DNA of 64,000 nt, taken from positions 1,137,706 through 1,201,705 of the forward strand of contig NZ_CM001555.1 of assembly GCF_000275865.1 (NCBI RefSeq), in the 5' to 3' direction. Under the pieces are notes generated by a model that saw only the letters and a program-made list of their open reading frames with translations, had not been told where the DNA came from and did no database searches. Each line of letters opens with the position of its first letter. Position 1 is the first letter of the stretch. Source of the stretch: Methanofollis liminatans DSM 4140. Lineage in GTDB: Archaea > Halobacteriota > Methanomicrobia > Methanomicrobiales > Methanofollaceae. The position numbers and the translations under genes are program-made. Below are positions 56,559 through 64,000 of this stretch, piece by piece.

Positions 56559-57359
56559 ATGACGCCCCCGGAGAGATGGGCGCTCCCCGACCTGGAGGCC
56601 GCAGCGGCGCGGTGCAGGGAGCGCAATGCCGCCGGGATCAGGTGCATCCTCTCCCCGCTCGGGGAGTACGCCGCGGACGAGGCCGCGGCCGACCGGGCCG
56701 GGGAGGCGTACCGTGCGGCGATGGGGGCGATCGCCGCGGAGGGCCTCGATGCCTCGGTCGCCGTGAAACTCTCGGCCCTCGGTGCAGCCGCCGGCCTGGC
56801 CCATTGGGGCGACCGCCTCGGGCTGATCGTGGACGAGGGGCGACGGCGGCATGTCGGCATCGAGATCGACATGGAAGGCGCCGCCATGGTGGGCCCGGCG
56901 ATCGCCGCGGCAGAAGAGGCGGCGGCCTCAGGCGCCCCGTCCGGGCTTGCGGTGCAGGCCTACCTGAACCGTTCGGCGGCCGATCTGCCGCGCATCCTGC
57001 GGGCAGGGATCACCCCCCGCCTGGTGAAGGGCGCCTATATCGGGGACACCGGCGATTTTTCGGATATTCAGCGGCGGTTTCTCGACCTCGCAGCCGCCGC
57101 TCTGGAGTCGGGGCGGCCCTTCTCGGTAGGCACCCATGACCCGGACCTTATCGGCTGGATCGTCGGGACCGCAGACCGCCGCCTGATCGAATGTGGTTTC
57201 CTGATGGGGCTTGCAGACGACACGAAGGTCCGCATGGCCCGGGAGGGGTGGCGGGTGGCGGAGTACATCCCCTTCGGTGAGGAGCGGGCGGCATATGAGG
57301 GGCGGCGGTGGAGGTACCTCAGGTCGATCGAGGCTCTCGGGCGGTCTCCTGTGCTGTAG
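56559..57359 (+). CDS. Proline dehydrogenase-like protein (PRODH domain)
   Basis: 266 residues, about the size of a minimal FAD-dependent proline dehydrogenase barrel. Motifs include VAVKLSALG, GIEIDMEGAAMVGP, AYLNRSAADLP, RLVKGAYIGD, VGTHDPDLI, LADDTKVRM and YIPFGEERAAYEGRRWRYL, matching the PRODH end Y(I/V)P(F/Y)G...RR. It converts proline to P5C for the dehydrogenase encoded 43 bases upstream. The start codon is uncertain: the ATG has only a weak ribosome-binding sequence and a GTG or TTG nearby is possible. Confidence 0.82.
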   Translation: MTPPERWALPDLEAAAARCRERNAAGIRCILSPLGEYAADEAAADRAGEAYRAAMGAIAAEGLDASVAVKLSALGAAAGLAHWGDRLGLIVDEGRRRHVGIEIDMEGAAMVGPAIAAAEEAAASGAPSGLAVQAYLNRSAADLPRILRAGITPRLVKGAYIGDTGDFSDIQRRFLDLAAAALESGRPFSVGTHDPDLIGWIVGTADRRLIECGFLMGLADDTKVRMAREGWRVAEYIPFGEERAAYEGRRWRYLRSIEALGRSPVL

Positions 57360-57584
57360 CGATGCGATACGCTCGCGCAGCGATAACGGGTTGTTTTTGT
57401 TGTGCTGATGGGAAGAATCGCTTTGCTCACGATGCAGTTTTCAAAGGGGGTGGTTTTATCATGGCAAAACTGTGATCGGGGCAGGTATGGTCGGTTTCCC
57501 CTTTCCGGATCTCGCCCTGGCCTTCCCGGTCCAATACCCGCGGGGATGGGGAAGGCAGTCGATCGAAAACGAGGATCGCCGCCT

Positions 57585-57730
57585 CGATACCGGGGGGGCC
57601 TGCTGCCACCCCCGGTCCCCCCGCCGGTTGCGATTGAGGGGATGATGGATGATCGCTTCTTCGGCCCGCCCGTTCCCTCATGTCCAGGGCAATCGTGTGC
57701 GGGGGTCCGGGGGTGCAACCCCCGGCCGAG
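57585..57730 (+). repeat. Dispersed modular repeat family, cluster G (single rearranged copy)
   Basis: Plus orientation, with the order second hairpin (CCGGGGGGGCCTGCTGCC-ACCCCCGG), short linker, then the core GCGGGGGTCCGGGGGTGCAA-CCCCCGGC at about 57701-57727. S1 and S2 inserts are absent. It lies in the convergent spacer between the proline dehydrogenase gene and the next gene. The preceding 57360-57580 holds nothing recognisable. Confidence 0.75.
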
Positions 57731-57765
57731 AATGCGGGGAAGGCGAAGAAAAAAAGATTCTATCC

Positions 57766-58431
57766 TCAGGCGCCGGTCACGTACCGTTCCGGCACCAGCA
57801 CCTGCAGCGTATAAGACTTGATCGACCTGGTGTTGATCACGAACCAGTAGTCGCGGCCGCCCTCAAAGAACCGCTCCTTCCAGGCCTCCTTCCTGATCGC
57901 CGGATCGAAGTCCTTACCCGTGATAAAGTCAGAGTCTCTCTTCGTAACGATCCTGACGAAGCGGTTCGGGTCGGTGGCGTCCATCACCTGCACGTTCAGA
58001 AGGGAAAACTCGGTATTGTAAGCCTCGGCATCATAGGCGAGCTCCCAGTAGGGGTACGGGATGGAGATAATGTCGGTCGTCCCGCTCCCCGACCCCCTGA
58101 CGACGGCGTAGACCACCATCGCCCGGGAGGTGGTGTTCCCTGACGGCGGCACCGACATCTTCGCCTCCTCCCCGGTGGGTGTGATCCCGTACGAAGCCGG
58201 GTCCACGAAGCCGACCGTCTTCGCCCGCCCGTCCCAGGCCGGAAGGGGTTCAGGCGTCGGGACGGCCGTCGTGCTCGGAATGGCTGTGGTCGGGAACGTC
58301 GTCGCCGCAGCCTCCCCCTCAGGCGCCAGGAACAGAACGGGCCCGTCAGAGAGCGCCGGTTTTACGACGAGCGCCACGACGACCACGATCGCGACCGCCG
58401 CGATCAGGCTGATCAGGTCTTCCCTCTCCAT
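57766..58431 (-). CDS. Membrane-anchored extracytoplasmic protein of unknown function
   Basis: 221 residues. A hydrophobic helix at about residues 7-25 (LISLIAAVAIVVVVALVVKP) is followed by a Thr/Pro-rich linker (TTFPTTAIPSTTAVPTPEP, about 44-62) and a compact domain. The domain contains AMVVYAVVRGSGSGTTDIIS, YPYWELAYDAEAYN, RFVRIVTKRDSDF and RDYWFVINTRSIKSYTLQVL. No domain family was recognised. The linker is typical of archaeal surface proteins. It is transcribed away from the archaellum operon, and its promoter lies in the same AT-rich region. Confidence 0.7.
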   Translation of the reverse strand: MEREDLISLIAAVAIVVVVALVVKPALSDGPVLFLAPEGEAAATTFPTTAIPSTTAVPTPEPLPAWDGRAKTVGFVDPASYGITPTGEEAKMSVPPSGNTTSRAMVVYAVVRGSGSGTTDIISIPYPYWELAYDAEAYNTEFSLLNVQVMDATDPNRFVRIVTKRDSDFITGKDFDPAIRKEAWKERFFEGGRDYWFVINTRSIKSYTLQVLVPERYVTGA

Positions 58432-58539
58432 CTACCTACTGGTATTTCTGCCATGGGGATAAATATGCTTCCATCCCCGAATATCTGATTATTTTTCCCG
58501 ATATTATGAATAAACATGGCATACCCGTTATCGACAAAA

Positions 58540-58562
58540 TAAGTTAATTTATATAGTATGAT
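58540..58562 (+). promoter_or_regulatory. Promoter of the archaellum operon
   Basis: TTAATTTATATAGTATG (about 58545-58560) within an AT-rich 190-base region is a very good TATA box. It would start transcription near 58580, giving a leader of about 45 bases with AAGGGTG before the first ATG. The surrounding region is distinctly AT-rich compared with the rest of the window. Confidence 0.6.
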
Positions 58563-58626
58563 AATAAGTACGTAATTAGGAATGTTGGATGGGTCCAGCG
58601 TTCACTGATTACGAAGGGTGAAATTT

Positions 58627-59241
58627 ATGCGAAAATTCGGAAAGAGTGATGAGGCATTCACCGGCCTCGAGGCTGCGATCGTGTTGATCGCATTCGTCGT
58701 GGTGGCCGCTGTGTTCTCATATGTGATGCTCGGCGCCGGGTTCTTCACCTCCCAGAAGAGCCAGGAGGTTGTGCACACCAGCGTCGATCAGGCGAGTTCG
58801 AGCCTGGAAGTGCGGGGAGATGTCTATGGCATGGACAATGGCAATATGACCAAAGCAAAGGATAATGTAGAGGCGAATCAGAAGATCGATACACTGCAGT
58901 TCAATGTTGCCCTGACCTCCGGCGGCTCTCCTGTCGATATCAACAAGACTGTGCTGACCTATATGACCGCAGACGAGGTTGTGGTACTTAACCGCACTCT
59001 TGCTGATAAAACACATGCAACTCTTGGCATTGGCAACTGGACCGTCGCTGATAAGGTAGGCACTGCCGATACTGATTTCCTGATTGAACGGGGAGAGCAG
59101 TTCGTGATCTGGGTAAAGGTACCTACGGAACTTGAGGCCGATGGCAAGTTTAGTCTTGAGGTGAAACCTTCTACGGGTGCAGCTCTTGGAATAAAGAGGA
59201 CCGCACCGGCGCAGATCGATGTATCGAACCTGCTATATTGA
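58627..59241 (+). CDS. flaB1: Archaellin (flagellin) 1
   Basis: Major filament protein precursor, 204 residues. It carries a class III signal peptide cut by FlaK after DEAFTG, leaving LEAAIVLIAFVVVAAVF, the coiled hydrophobic N-terminus that packs the filament core. ATG was chosen over a GTG three codons earlier because AAGGGTG lies six bases upstream. Residues beyond about 55 diverge from the two following archaellins; the ending AALGIKRTAPAQIDVSNLLY is shared. Its 5' portion is almost identical in DNA to the next two genes. Its middle is richer in Lys/Asn than other genes here. Confidence 0.94.
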   Translation: MRKFGKSDEAFTGLEAAIVLIAFVVVAAVFSYVMLGAGFFTSQKSQEVVHTSVDQASSSLEVRGDVYGMDNGNMTKAKDNVEANQKIDTLQFNVALTSGGSPVDINKTVLTYMTADEVVVLNRTLADKTHATLGIGNWTVADKVGTADTDFLIERGEQFVIWVKVPTELEADGKFSLEVKPSTGAALGIKRTAPAQIDVSNLLY

Positions 59242-59252
59242 GGTGATCAAGA

Positions 59253-59864
59253 ATGAAGTTCATGAAACATGAAGAGGCATTCACCGGCCTCGAGGCTGCG
59301 ATCGTGTTGATCGCATTCGTCGTGGTGGCCGCTGTGTTCTCGTACGTGATGCTCGGCGCCGGGTTCTTCACCTCCCAGAAGAGCCAGGAGGTTGTGCACA
59401 CCAGTGTTGACCAAGCCAGTTCAAGCGTTGAAATCCGAGGAGATGTTTTTGGGCGGGATGCTGGTTCAACTCCCAGTGAAATCGAGATTGTTGAGTTTGC
59501 GGTGGCGTTGACTGCGGGAGGGACTGCACTTGATATGAACAGTTCCGTTCTCACGTTCCAGAAGAGTGACGTGGCAGTGACAACATTGACTCATGCTTAT
59601 GCCAATGATTACGTTTCGTCAACATCTGTCCTGAACGAGACAACTGGCGATAACAAGTGGTGGATCTATCAGAAGGTCAATGGAGACAACGACAGGTTGA
59701 TCGAAGGCAGTGAACTGTTCATCATTCGGGCTCAGCTCGGTGCTACGAACGAGGTCGCTGCAAATGAGCAGTTCAACCTTGAAATCCGCCCTGCAACAGG
59801 TGCAGCCCTTGGACTGAAGAGAACTGCCCCAGCACAGATCGATGCTGTGAATGTCTTATACTGA
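59253..59864 (+). CDS. flaB2: Archaellin (flagellin) 2
   Basis: 203-residue archaellin precursor with a FlaK site after HEEAFTG and the same hydrophobic N-terminal helix as its neighbours. GAGGTGATCAAGA precedes the ATG. It is identical in DNA to archaellin 1 over about 130 bases of the 5' part, with only a couple of differences, then variable in the surface domain and conserved at the end (LGLKRTAPAQIDAVNVLY). Eleven bases separate it from each neighbour. Multiple archaellins often form different filament sections. Confidence 0.94.
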   Translation: MKFMKHEEAFTGLEAAIVLIAFVVVAAVFSYVMLGAGFFTSQKSQEVVHTSVDQASSSVEIRGDVFGRDAGSTPSEIEIVEFAVALTAGGTALDMNSSVLTFQKSDVAVTTLTHAYANDYVSSTSVLNETTGDNKWWIYQKVNGDNDRLIEGSELFIIRAQLGATNEVAANEQFNLEIRPATGAALGLKRTAPAQIDAVNVLY

Positions 59865-59875
59865 GGTGATCAAGA

Positions 59876-60454
59876 ATGAAGTTCATGAAACATGAAGAGG
59901 CATTCACCGGCCTTGAGGCTGCGATCGTCCTGATCGCATTCGTCGTCGTTGCGGCGGTGTTCTCGTACGTGATGCTCGGCGCCGGGTTCTTCACCTCCCA
60001 GAAGAGCCAGGAGGTTGTGCACACCAGTGTTGACCAGGCCAGTTCAAGTCTTGAAATCCATGGCGATGTCTATGGTCTCGATTCCGATGATGGCGACAAT
60101 GTTGATCTTATTGATTTCACCATCACACTGACAGCAGGTGGATCGCCGGTTGATGTGCCGAAAGTGGCTATAACATTCCAGAACAGCACCTATGCTGGTG
60201 TCGTAACCTACGATAAGACTCAAAACGGTTCTGATCCAAATACTGCCAATACCTGGTGTATTTATAAAAAAGTTGATTCAGACGATGATACGCTCCTTGA
60301 GTTCGGGGAACAGTTTGTCATCCGTCTTAAGCCTAAGGGTGAACTGCCTCCCGACGACAAATTCTCTGTCGATATTAAACCACCAGTCGGCGCGGCGCTC
60401 GGTCTGAAGAGAACCATCCCGCCCCAGGTTGACGCGGTGAACCTCCTCTACTAA
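59876..60454 (+). CDS. flaB3: Archaellin (flagellin) 3
   Basis: 192-residue archaellin precursor with the same N-terminus (MKFMKHEEAFTG then LEAAIVLIAF) and same ribosome-binding leader as archaellin 2. Its 5' DNA differs at several synonymous sites from copies 1 and 2 (for example GCGGCGGTGTTC), so it is slightly more diverged. Variable middle, conserved C-terminus (ALGLKRTIPPQVDAVNLLY). A T8 run six bases later may reduce readthrough into the motor genes. Confidence 0.94.
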   Translation: MKFMKHEEAFTGLEAAIVLIAFVVVAAVFSYVMLGAGFFTSQKSQEVVHTSVDQASSSLEIHGDVYGLDSDDGDNVDLIDFTITLTAGGSPVDVPKVAITFQNSTYAGVVTYDKTQNGSDPNTANTWCIYKKVDSDDDTLLEFGEQFVIRLKPKGELPPDDKFSVDIKPPVGAALGLKRTIPPQVDAVNLLY

Positions 60455-60459
60455 CCCCC

Positions 60460-60467
60460 TTTTTTTT
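60460..60467 (+). terminator. T8 run between archaellin 3 and arlCDE
   Basis: Eight consecutive T, preceded by C5, lie in the 49-base gap, an archaeal termination signal. Partial termination here would produce more archaellin than motor protein transcripts, as is common for such operons. Inference from sequence. Confidence 0.55.
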
Positions 60468-60503
60468 GAGGTCAAACTCTGAAACAGGGAATGGTGACGT
60501 GGA

Positions 60504-61274
60504 ATGTCGGTGAATCAGTCACAGGTTGATCAGATCCTCGGGGCGGCGACGGCCGACGACCCCGAGGCAAAGCTCGAGAACCTTGAGCGTGAGGTGGACG
60601 TCCTCAAGGCCTCGGTGAAAAAACTCTTAATCGATATCAGGGAGCGGATGAACGAGATGGAGAACCCGTTCACCCTGGGGGTGCAGGGAGGGTTCCAGCC
60701 CGCCCGGGTGGAGGAGGCCGTCGAGAAGGAGGAAGAGGTCGAAGAGTCTCCGGCCCAGCCGGCGGCGAAAACACCCCTGCCCGCCCCTGCCCCGCAGGCC
60801 CCGCAGGGGATCCCGGCCGACCTGCTCGCAGGGCTCCAGGCCCAGATCGCCGCCGCCGACGCCCTGGTGCCGAAGGCCCCGGCGAAGGCGGAGAAGCTGC
60901 GGCTCCAGAAGGTCCATAACCTCTTCGAGTGGACCGGGAAGGCGGTGAAGAAATACGGCTTCGACCGCCTGGAGATGATGCTCGACTCCTATGCCACGAT
61001 GGGCTACCTCGAGCGCGACGAGGTGGCGCAGGTCAGGGAGATCGCCCGGTTGATGCCGGCCTCCCTGGGCGAGGCCGACGAGATGAAGGCCGAGGACTTT
61101 GTCTCAGAGCTCTATGTCTTAAACCGGATCCTCGACCCCACCGACACCTCCCTGGACCGCGACATGATCGCCGTCTTGATGGACAACAAGCGGGCGAAGG
61201 GGGCCCCGCCAAAGGGCGGGCGCAAAGAGAGCGAGCCCGGCGAGGACTGGCTCGAATCCCTGGAAAGGATATGA
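60504..61274 (+). CDS. arlCDE: Archaellum accessory protein, fused ArlC-ArlD/E
   Basis: 256 residues. The N-terminal 60 form a coiled coil typical of ArlC (LENLEREVDVLKASVKKLLI). A long Glu/Pro/Ala-rich linker (about 66-120) leads to the conserved FlaD/E domain (about 130-256: NLFEWTGKAVKKYGFDRLEM, LVLNRILDPTD-like LYVLNRILDPTDTSLDRDM). The ArlCDE proteins connect the motor to the chemotaxis machinery and platform ring. In some archaea they are separate genes; here they are one. Three bases upstream of arlG. Confidence 0.87.
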   Translation: MSVNQSQVDQILGAATADDPEAKLENLEREVDVLKASVKKLLIDIRERMNEMENPFTLGVQGGFQPARVEEAVEKEEEVEESPAQPAAKTPLPAPAPQAPQGIPADLLAGLQAQIAAADALVPKAPAKAEKLRLQKVHNLFEWTGKAVKKYGFDRLEMMLDSYATMGYLERDEVAQVREIARLMPASLGEADEMKAEDFVSELYVLNRILDPTDTSLDRDMIAVLMDNKRAKGAPPKGGRKESEPGEDWLESLERI

Positions 61275-61277
61275 TGA

Positions 61278-61754
61278 ATGTCGAGCGAAACCATCACCAC
61301 CGCCATATTTCTGATCACCGCAGTAATAGCGGCGGCGGTGCTGGCGAACGCCATCTTTCCCATCATCTACACCGTCTCTGACACCGCAGGCTCCACCGCC
61401 CATGCCGCGGACCAGCGGATCCGCACCGACATCAAGATCATCAACACCTTCGCCTCAGGCGGTTCGGCCGACATCTGGATCAAGAACATCGGCTCGACCA
61501 GGATCTCGGCAAACGAGATCGCCGCCGCCGACATCTTCATCGGCGCTCCAGGAAACTTCGAGCGGGTCTCCTATGGGACCGTCTGGAACTACACGATCCT
61601 GGACGGCGGGACCGACTACTGGCTGACCGGCAAGACGGTGCACATCGAGATCACCTCGGCGATCATCCCGACCGGCACCGGCGACACCGTCTACTTCCAG
61701 ATCGTCCTCCCGGGCGGGTCGGTGAGATCGACCGAATTCACGGTGGGGGGCTGA
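61278..61754 (+). CDS. arlG: Archaellum stator protein ArlG
   Basis: 158 residues with the FlaG opening SSETITTAIFLITAVIAAAV, a single N-terminal helix, and a beta-rich extracytoplasmic domain (DIKIINTFASGGSADIWIKN, DYWLTGKTVHIEI). ArlG filaments help hold ArlF to the S-layer and act as the stator. The order ArlG-ArlF-ArlH-ArlI fits euryarchaeal operons. Confidence 0.9.
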   Translation: MSSETITTAIFLITAVIAAAVLANAIFPIIYTVSDTAGSTAHAADQRIRTDIKIINTFASGGSADIWIKNIGSTRISANEIAAADIFIGAPGNFERVSYGTVWNYTILDGGTDYWLTGKTVHIEITSAIIPTGTGDTVYFQIVLPGGSVRSTEFTVGG

Positions 61755-61758
61755 CGGG

Positions 61759-62238
61759 ATGAGCGCAGGTTCTCTCATCGCCTCCGCCGTTGCGATCATC
61801 ATGATCGTCGTCGCCGCCTACGCCGTCATCGGCGGCACCCTGGTCACCGCCGAGGTGGTCGCCGACGCCCAGTCAGACCAGGTCCGCCAGCAGGAGGCGC
61901 GGCTCCACACCGCCATCGCCATCGTCGGGCACACCATCGACGCCGGCGCCTCGACCCTGTACCTCGACGTCGAGAACACCGGGAGCGAGACGATCCTCGC
62001 CTTCGATGAGATGGCGGTCTTCACCCTGGCCGGCGGTTCGGCGCCGGTATATCATGCATACGAAGACGGCGGCGGGAGCGGGACCTGGTCGTGGCTCTCC
62101 ATCGAGCCCGACACCGTCCACCCCCACGCCCTCGACCCCGGCGAGGTGATGAACCTCTCGGTCAGGTACGACGGCGGGGCGCCCGAATGGGCGCAGGTGA
62201 CCACGCCGAACGGGGTGTACGACTCCGCATATCTCTGA
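61759..62238 (+). CDS. arlF: Archaellum stator protein ArlF
   Basis: 159 residues with one N-terminal helix (SLIASAVAIIMIVVAAYAVI), then a beta-rich domain (STLYLDVENTGSETILAFDE). It binds the S-layer so that the archaellum can rotate against it. It starts 4 bases after arlG, and its end overlaps the Shine-Dalgarno of arlH. Confidence 0.88.
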   Translation: MSAGSLIASAVAIIMIVVAAYAVIGGTLVTAEVVADAQSDQVRQQEARLHTAIAIVGHTIDAGASTLYLDVENTGSETILAFDEMAVFTLAGGSAPVYHAYEDGGGSGTWSWLSIEPDTVHPHALDPGEVMNLSVRYDGGAPEWAQVTTPNGVYDSAYL

Positions 62239-62245
62239 GGTGAAC

Positions 62246-62989
62246 ATGAACGAACGAGAGGACAAACCAGGCGGCGTTACCGGGGACGAGGGCAAGAAGA
62301 TCCTCTCCACCGGCAATTCAGAGCTCGACAAAAAGATTGCCGACGGCCTCCCTCTCGAATCGCTCACCCTCATCGAGGGGGAGAACGACACCGGCAAGAG
62401 CGTCTTGACCCAGCAGATCATCTGGGGCGCCATGCGCCAGGGGCTCAACGCCGACCTCTTCACCACCGAGAACACCAGCAAGAGTTTCCTCACCCAGATG
62501 GAATCGATGAGCCTGGATATTTCCGACTACTTCGCCTGGGGCTACCTGCGGATCTTCCCCCTCCACAGCGTCGGTTTCGAGTGGAAGAAGGAGGATATGC
62601 AGGGCGTCCTGCAGGCGCTCATCCTTCACATGCAGAAGAGCGTCGCCGAAGTGATCGTCATCGACTCGCTCACCCTCTTCACCGAGTACGCCTCCACCGA
62701 CATGATCCTGGCCTTCTTCACCAACTGCAAAAACCTCGTCGACCACGGCAAGACGATCCTCGTCACCCTCCACACCTACGCCTTCGAGGCCGAGACCCTG
62801 GTGCGGATCCGCTCCATCTGCGACGCCCACCTCTTCATGAAAAAGGCCCTGGTGGGCAGCAAATACGTGATGATGCTCGAGGTCGGCAAGGTGCGCGGCG
62901 CCCAGAAGACGACAGGCAACATCATCAGCTTCGAGGTGCACCCCGGTTATGGCATGAAGATCATCCCGATGACCTTTGCGCGGGTATAA
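62246..62989 (+). CDS. arlH: Archaellum ATPase regulator ArlH
   Basis: 247 residues, RecA/KaiC-like. Walker A is EGENDTGKSVLTQQI, Walker B is VIVIDSLTLFTEY, and the C-terminal part (IISFEVHPGYGMKIIPM) is typical. ArlH binds ATP and regulates the ArlI motor. GAGGTG is only 3 bases before the ATG; a GTG two codons earlier lacks a site. Directly followed by arlI. Confidence 0.93.
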   Translation: MNEREDKPGGVTGDEGKKILSTGNSELDKKIADGLPLESLTLIEGENDTGKSVLTQQIIWGAMRQGLNADLFTTENTSKSFLTQMESMSLDISDYFAWGYLRIFPLHSVGFEWKKEDMQGVLQALILHMQKSVAEVIVIDSLTLFTEYASTDMILAFFTNCKNLVDHGKTILVTLHTYAFEAETLVRIRSICDAHLFMKKALVGSKYVMMLEVGKVRGAQKTTGNIISFEVHPGYGMKIIPMTFARV

Positions 62990-62991
62990 TT

Positions 62992-64000
62992 ATGGCCTCC
63001 ACACTGTCCATCCCGATCATGCTCCCCTTCAAGCCCGAGCCCAACGAGGACCTGAGCGGATGCCTGGCCGATCTCGAATCTTCATCCCTCTTTCGGATGC
63101 TCCCGAACAACGCCCGGGAGTACGTCCGCAACAGCCCTCACCTCCTCGAATACCTCAACATCCTGCCGGTGAACACCTACGGCATCCCCCTCTTCTTCCC
63201 TGAACTGACCCGGGATGCCAGGAAAATGGAGAACCTGAACCTGATCTACCCGGCCGGCTCCGACACCTTCATCCACATCCTCCAGGACCCAAACGACGTC
63301 CGGAACTATTACATCCCGATCGAGCCCTCCTTTCTCCACAGCGTCACCTCCCTGATGCCGGCCGTCGAGCACCGCCTCATCGATCTCCTGGACGCCCTCG
63401 ATGAGAACCCCGGGACCGAGGAGGAGCGCGCCGCCGTCCTCAAACGACTGGTCGGGGAGATCGTCTACGTCAAAGGCGAGGGGGAAGATCTCGGGAGCCT
63501 GCTCGGCGGCGCAAACGGCCGGTCCCTGAAGGAGCGTGTCGTCACCTTCTTAAACACCGATTTCACCGCAAAGAAAAAACAGAGCAGCGGGGACGACGAC
63601 GCCGGGATCACCAGGCTTTCAGACGGGCGGATCGTCGTCAGCCAGCAGGAGTACAGCGCCCTCGAGTACCTGCTGCTGCGTGACAAGATCGGGATGGGCG
63701 TTCTCAAGCCTTTCCTCTCAGACCCCTATATCGAAGATATCACCTGCGACGGCGTCGGCCCGATCTTCGTCGAGCACAAGATCTTCAGCGGGCTCAAGTC
63801 CGTTATCGGTTTTACCAACACCCCCGACCTCGACATCTTCGTCATCAAGATGGCCGAGCGGATCAAACGGCCGATCACCTACCGCAACCCGGTCGTGGAC
63901 GCCACCCTCCCGGACGGCTCCCGTATCAACATCGTCTACGGCACCGATATCAGCCGCCACGGCAGCAACTTCACGATCCGTAAGGTAAACGAGGAGCCCC
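62992..64000 (+). CDS. arlI: Archaellum motor ATPase ArlI, N-terminal part (cut by window end)
   Basis: The frame stays open to the last base, so it is an incomplete gene. The protein starts MASTLSIPIMLPFKPEPNED; this is a type II/IV secretion ATPase. The visible part contains the N-terminal domain (EYVRNSPHLLEYLNILPVN) and the start of the ATPase core: LSDPYIEDITCDGVGPIFVE, RPITYRNPVVDATLPDGSRI and HGSNFTIRKVNEEP. Walker A lies beyond the window. It drives assembly and rotation together with ArlH and ArlJ. The first ATG is 2 bases after the arlH stop. Confidence 0.95.
   Translation, partial: MASTLSIPIMLPFKPEPNEDLSGCLADLESSSLFRMLPNNAREYVRNSPHLLEYLNILPVNTYGIPLFFPELTRDARKMENLNLIYPAGSDTFIHILQDPNDVRNYYIPIEPSFLHSVTSLMPAVEHRLIDLLDALDENPGTEEERAAVLKRLVGEIVYVKGEGEDLGSLLGGANGRSLKERVVTFLNTDFTAKKKQSSGDDDAGITRLSDGRIVVSQQEYSALEYLLLRDKIGMGVLKPFLSDPYIEDITCDGVGPIFVEHKIFSGLKSVIGFTNTPDLDIFVIKMAERIKRPITYRNPVVDATLPDGSRINIVYGTDISRHGSNFTIRKVNEEP

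Overview
The window is from a methanogenic archaeon, most likely of the order Methanomicrobiales (Methanofollis/Methanoculleus-like; the genus is inference). The evidence is archaeal: archaellin and Arl motor genes with class III signal peptides, two PAN-type proteasome ATPases, aIF5A, ABCE1, Pelota, an archaeosine tRNA-guanine transglycosylase with ArcS, aMBF1, an archaeal RNase P RNA, TATA-box promoters often placed 25-35 bases before the start codon, and high GC. Genes are dense, on both strands, and often overlap by ATGA.

Layout. 0-3.7 kb: end of a P-type ATPase, an AI-2E family membrane protein, and a fused carbamoylputrescine amidase-agmatine deiminase. 3.9-10.3 kb: the nucleotide excision repair operon uvrA-uvrC-uvrB. 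10.4-13.6 kb: a small Cys-rich protein, a hypoxanthine-DNA glycosylase-like protein, a ferric-reductase-like haem membrane protein, a degenerate P-loop protein and an MscS channel. 13.6-16.2 kb: ACT protein, homoserine dehydrogenase and a TiaS-like HTH protein. 16.3-19.5 kb: glycine betaine ABC transporter operon behind a long leader. 20.2-23.5 kb: hydrogenase maturation protease, DUF169, inositol-phosphatase-family protein with NAD kinase, and aIF5A. 24.2-29.4 kb: ABCE1, an EMC6-like protein, RqcH and Pelota, a compact ribosome rescue and quality-control neighbourhood. 30.3-38.8 kb: FKBP, CYTH, phosphoesterase, radical SAM, DUF126, two PAN ATPases, aMBF1, TpiA and a CBS regulator. 39.5-43.6 kb: RNase P RNA, AMMECR1, TgtA and ArcS, mostly tRNA maturation. 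43.6-46.3 kb: an NfnAB/SudAB-like flavoprotein pair and a methyltransferase. 46.6-52.4 kb: a secreted propeller, a GGR-like flavoprotein, a MazF-like toxin, a cytosine permease, an iron-sulfur flavoprotein and a Usp. 52.4-57.4 kb: two aminotransferases, glutamate-semialdehyde dehydrogenase and proline dehydrogenase. 57.8-64.0 kb: a membrane-anchored protein and the archaellum operon (three archaellins, arlCDE, G, F, H, I), cut by the window end.

The most unusual non-coding structure is a dispersed, modular, GC-rich repeat family. Seven clusters (about 19.6, 23.7, 29.6, 35.5, 38.9, 46.4 and 57.6 kb) are built from the same hairpin modules with exchangeable inserts. All lie downstream of genes, five of seven in convergent spacers, and none in a divergent promoter region or inside a gene. 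A second, shorter palindromic element (CTCACGCGAAG type) appears at 3.8 and 29.5 kb with a trace at 35.4 kb. No tRNA, 16S/23S rRNA, CRISPR array, transposase or integrase was seen.
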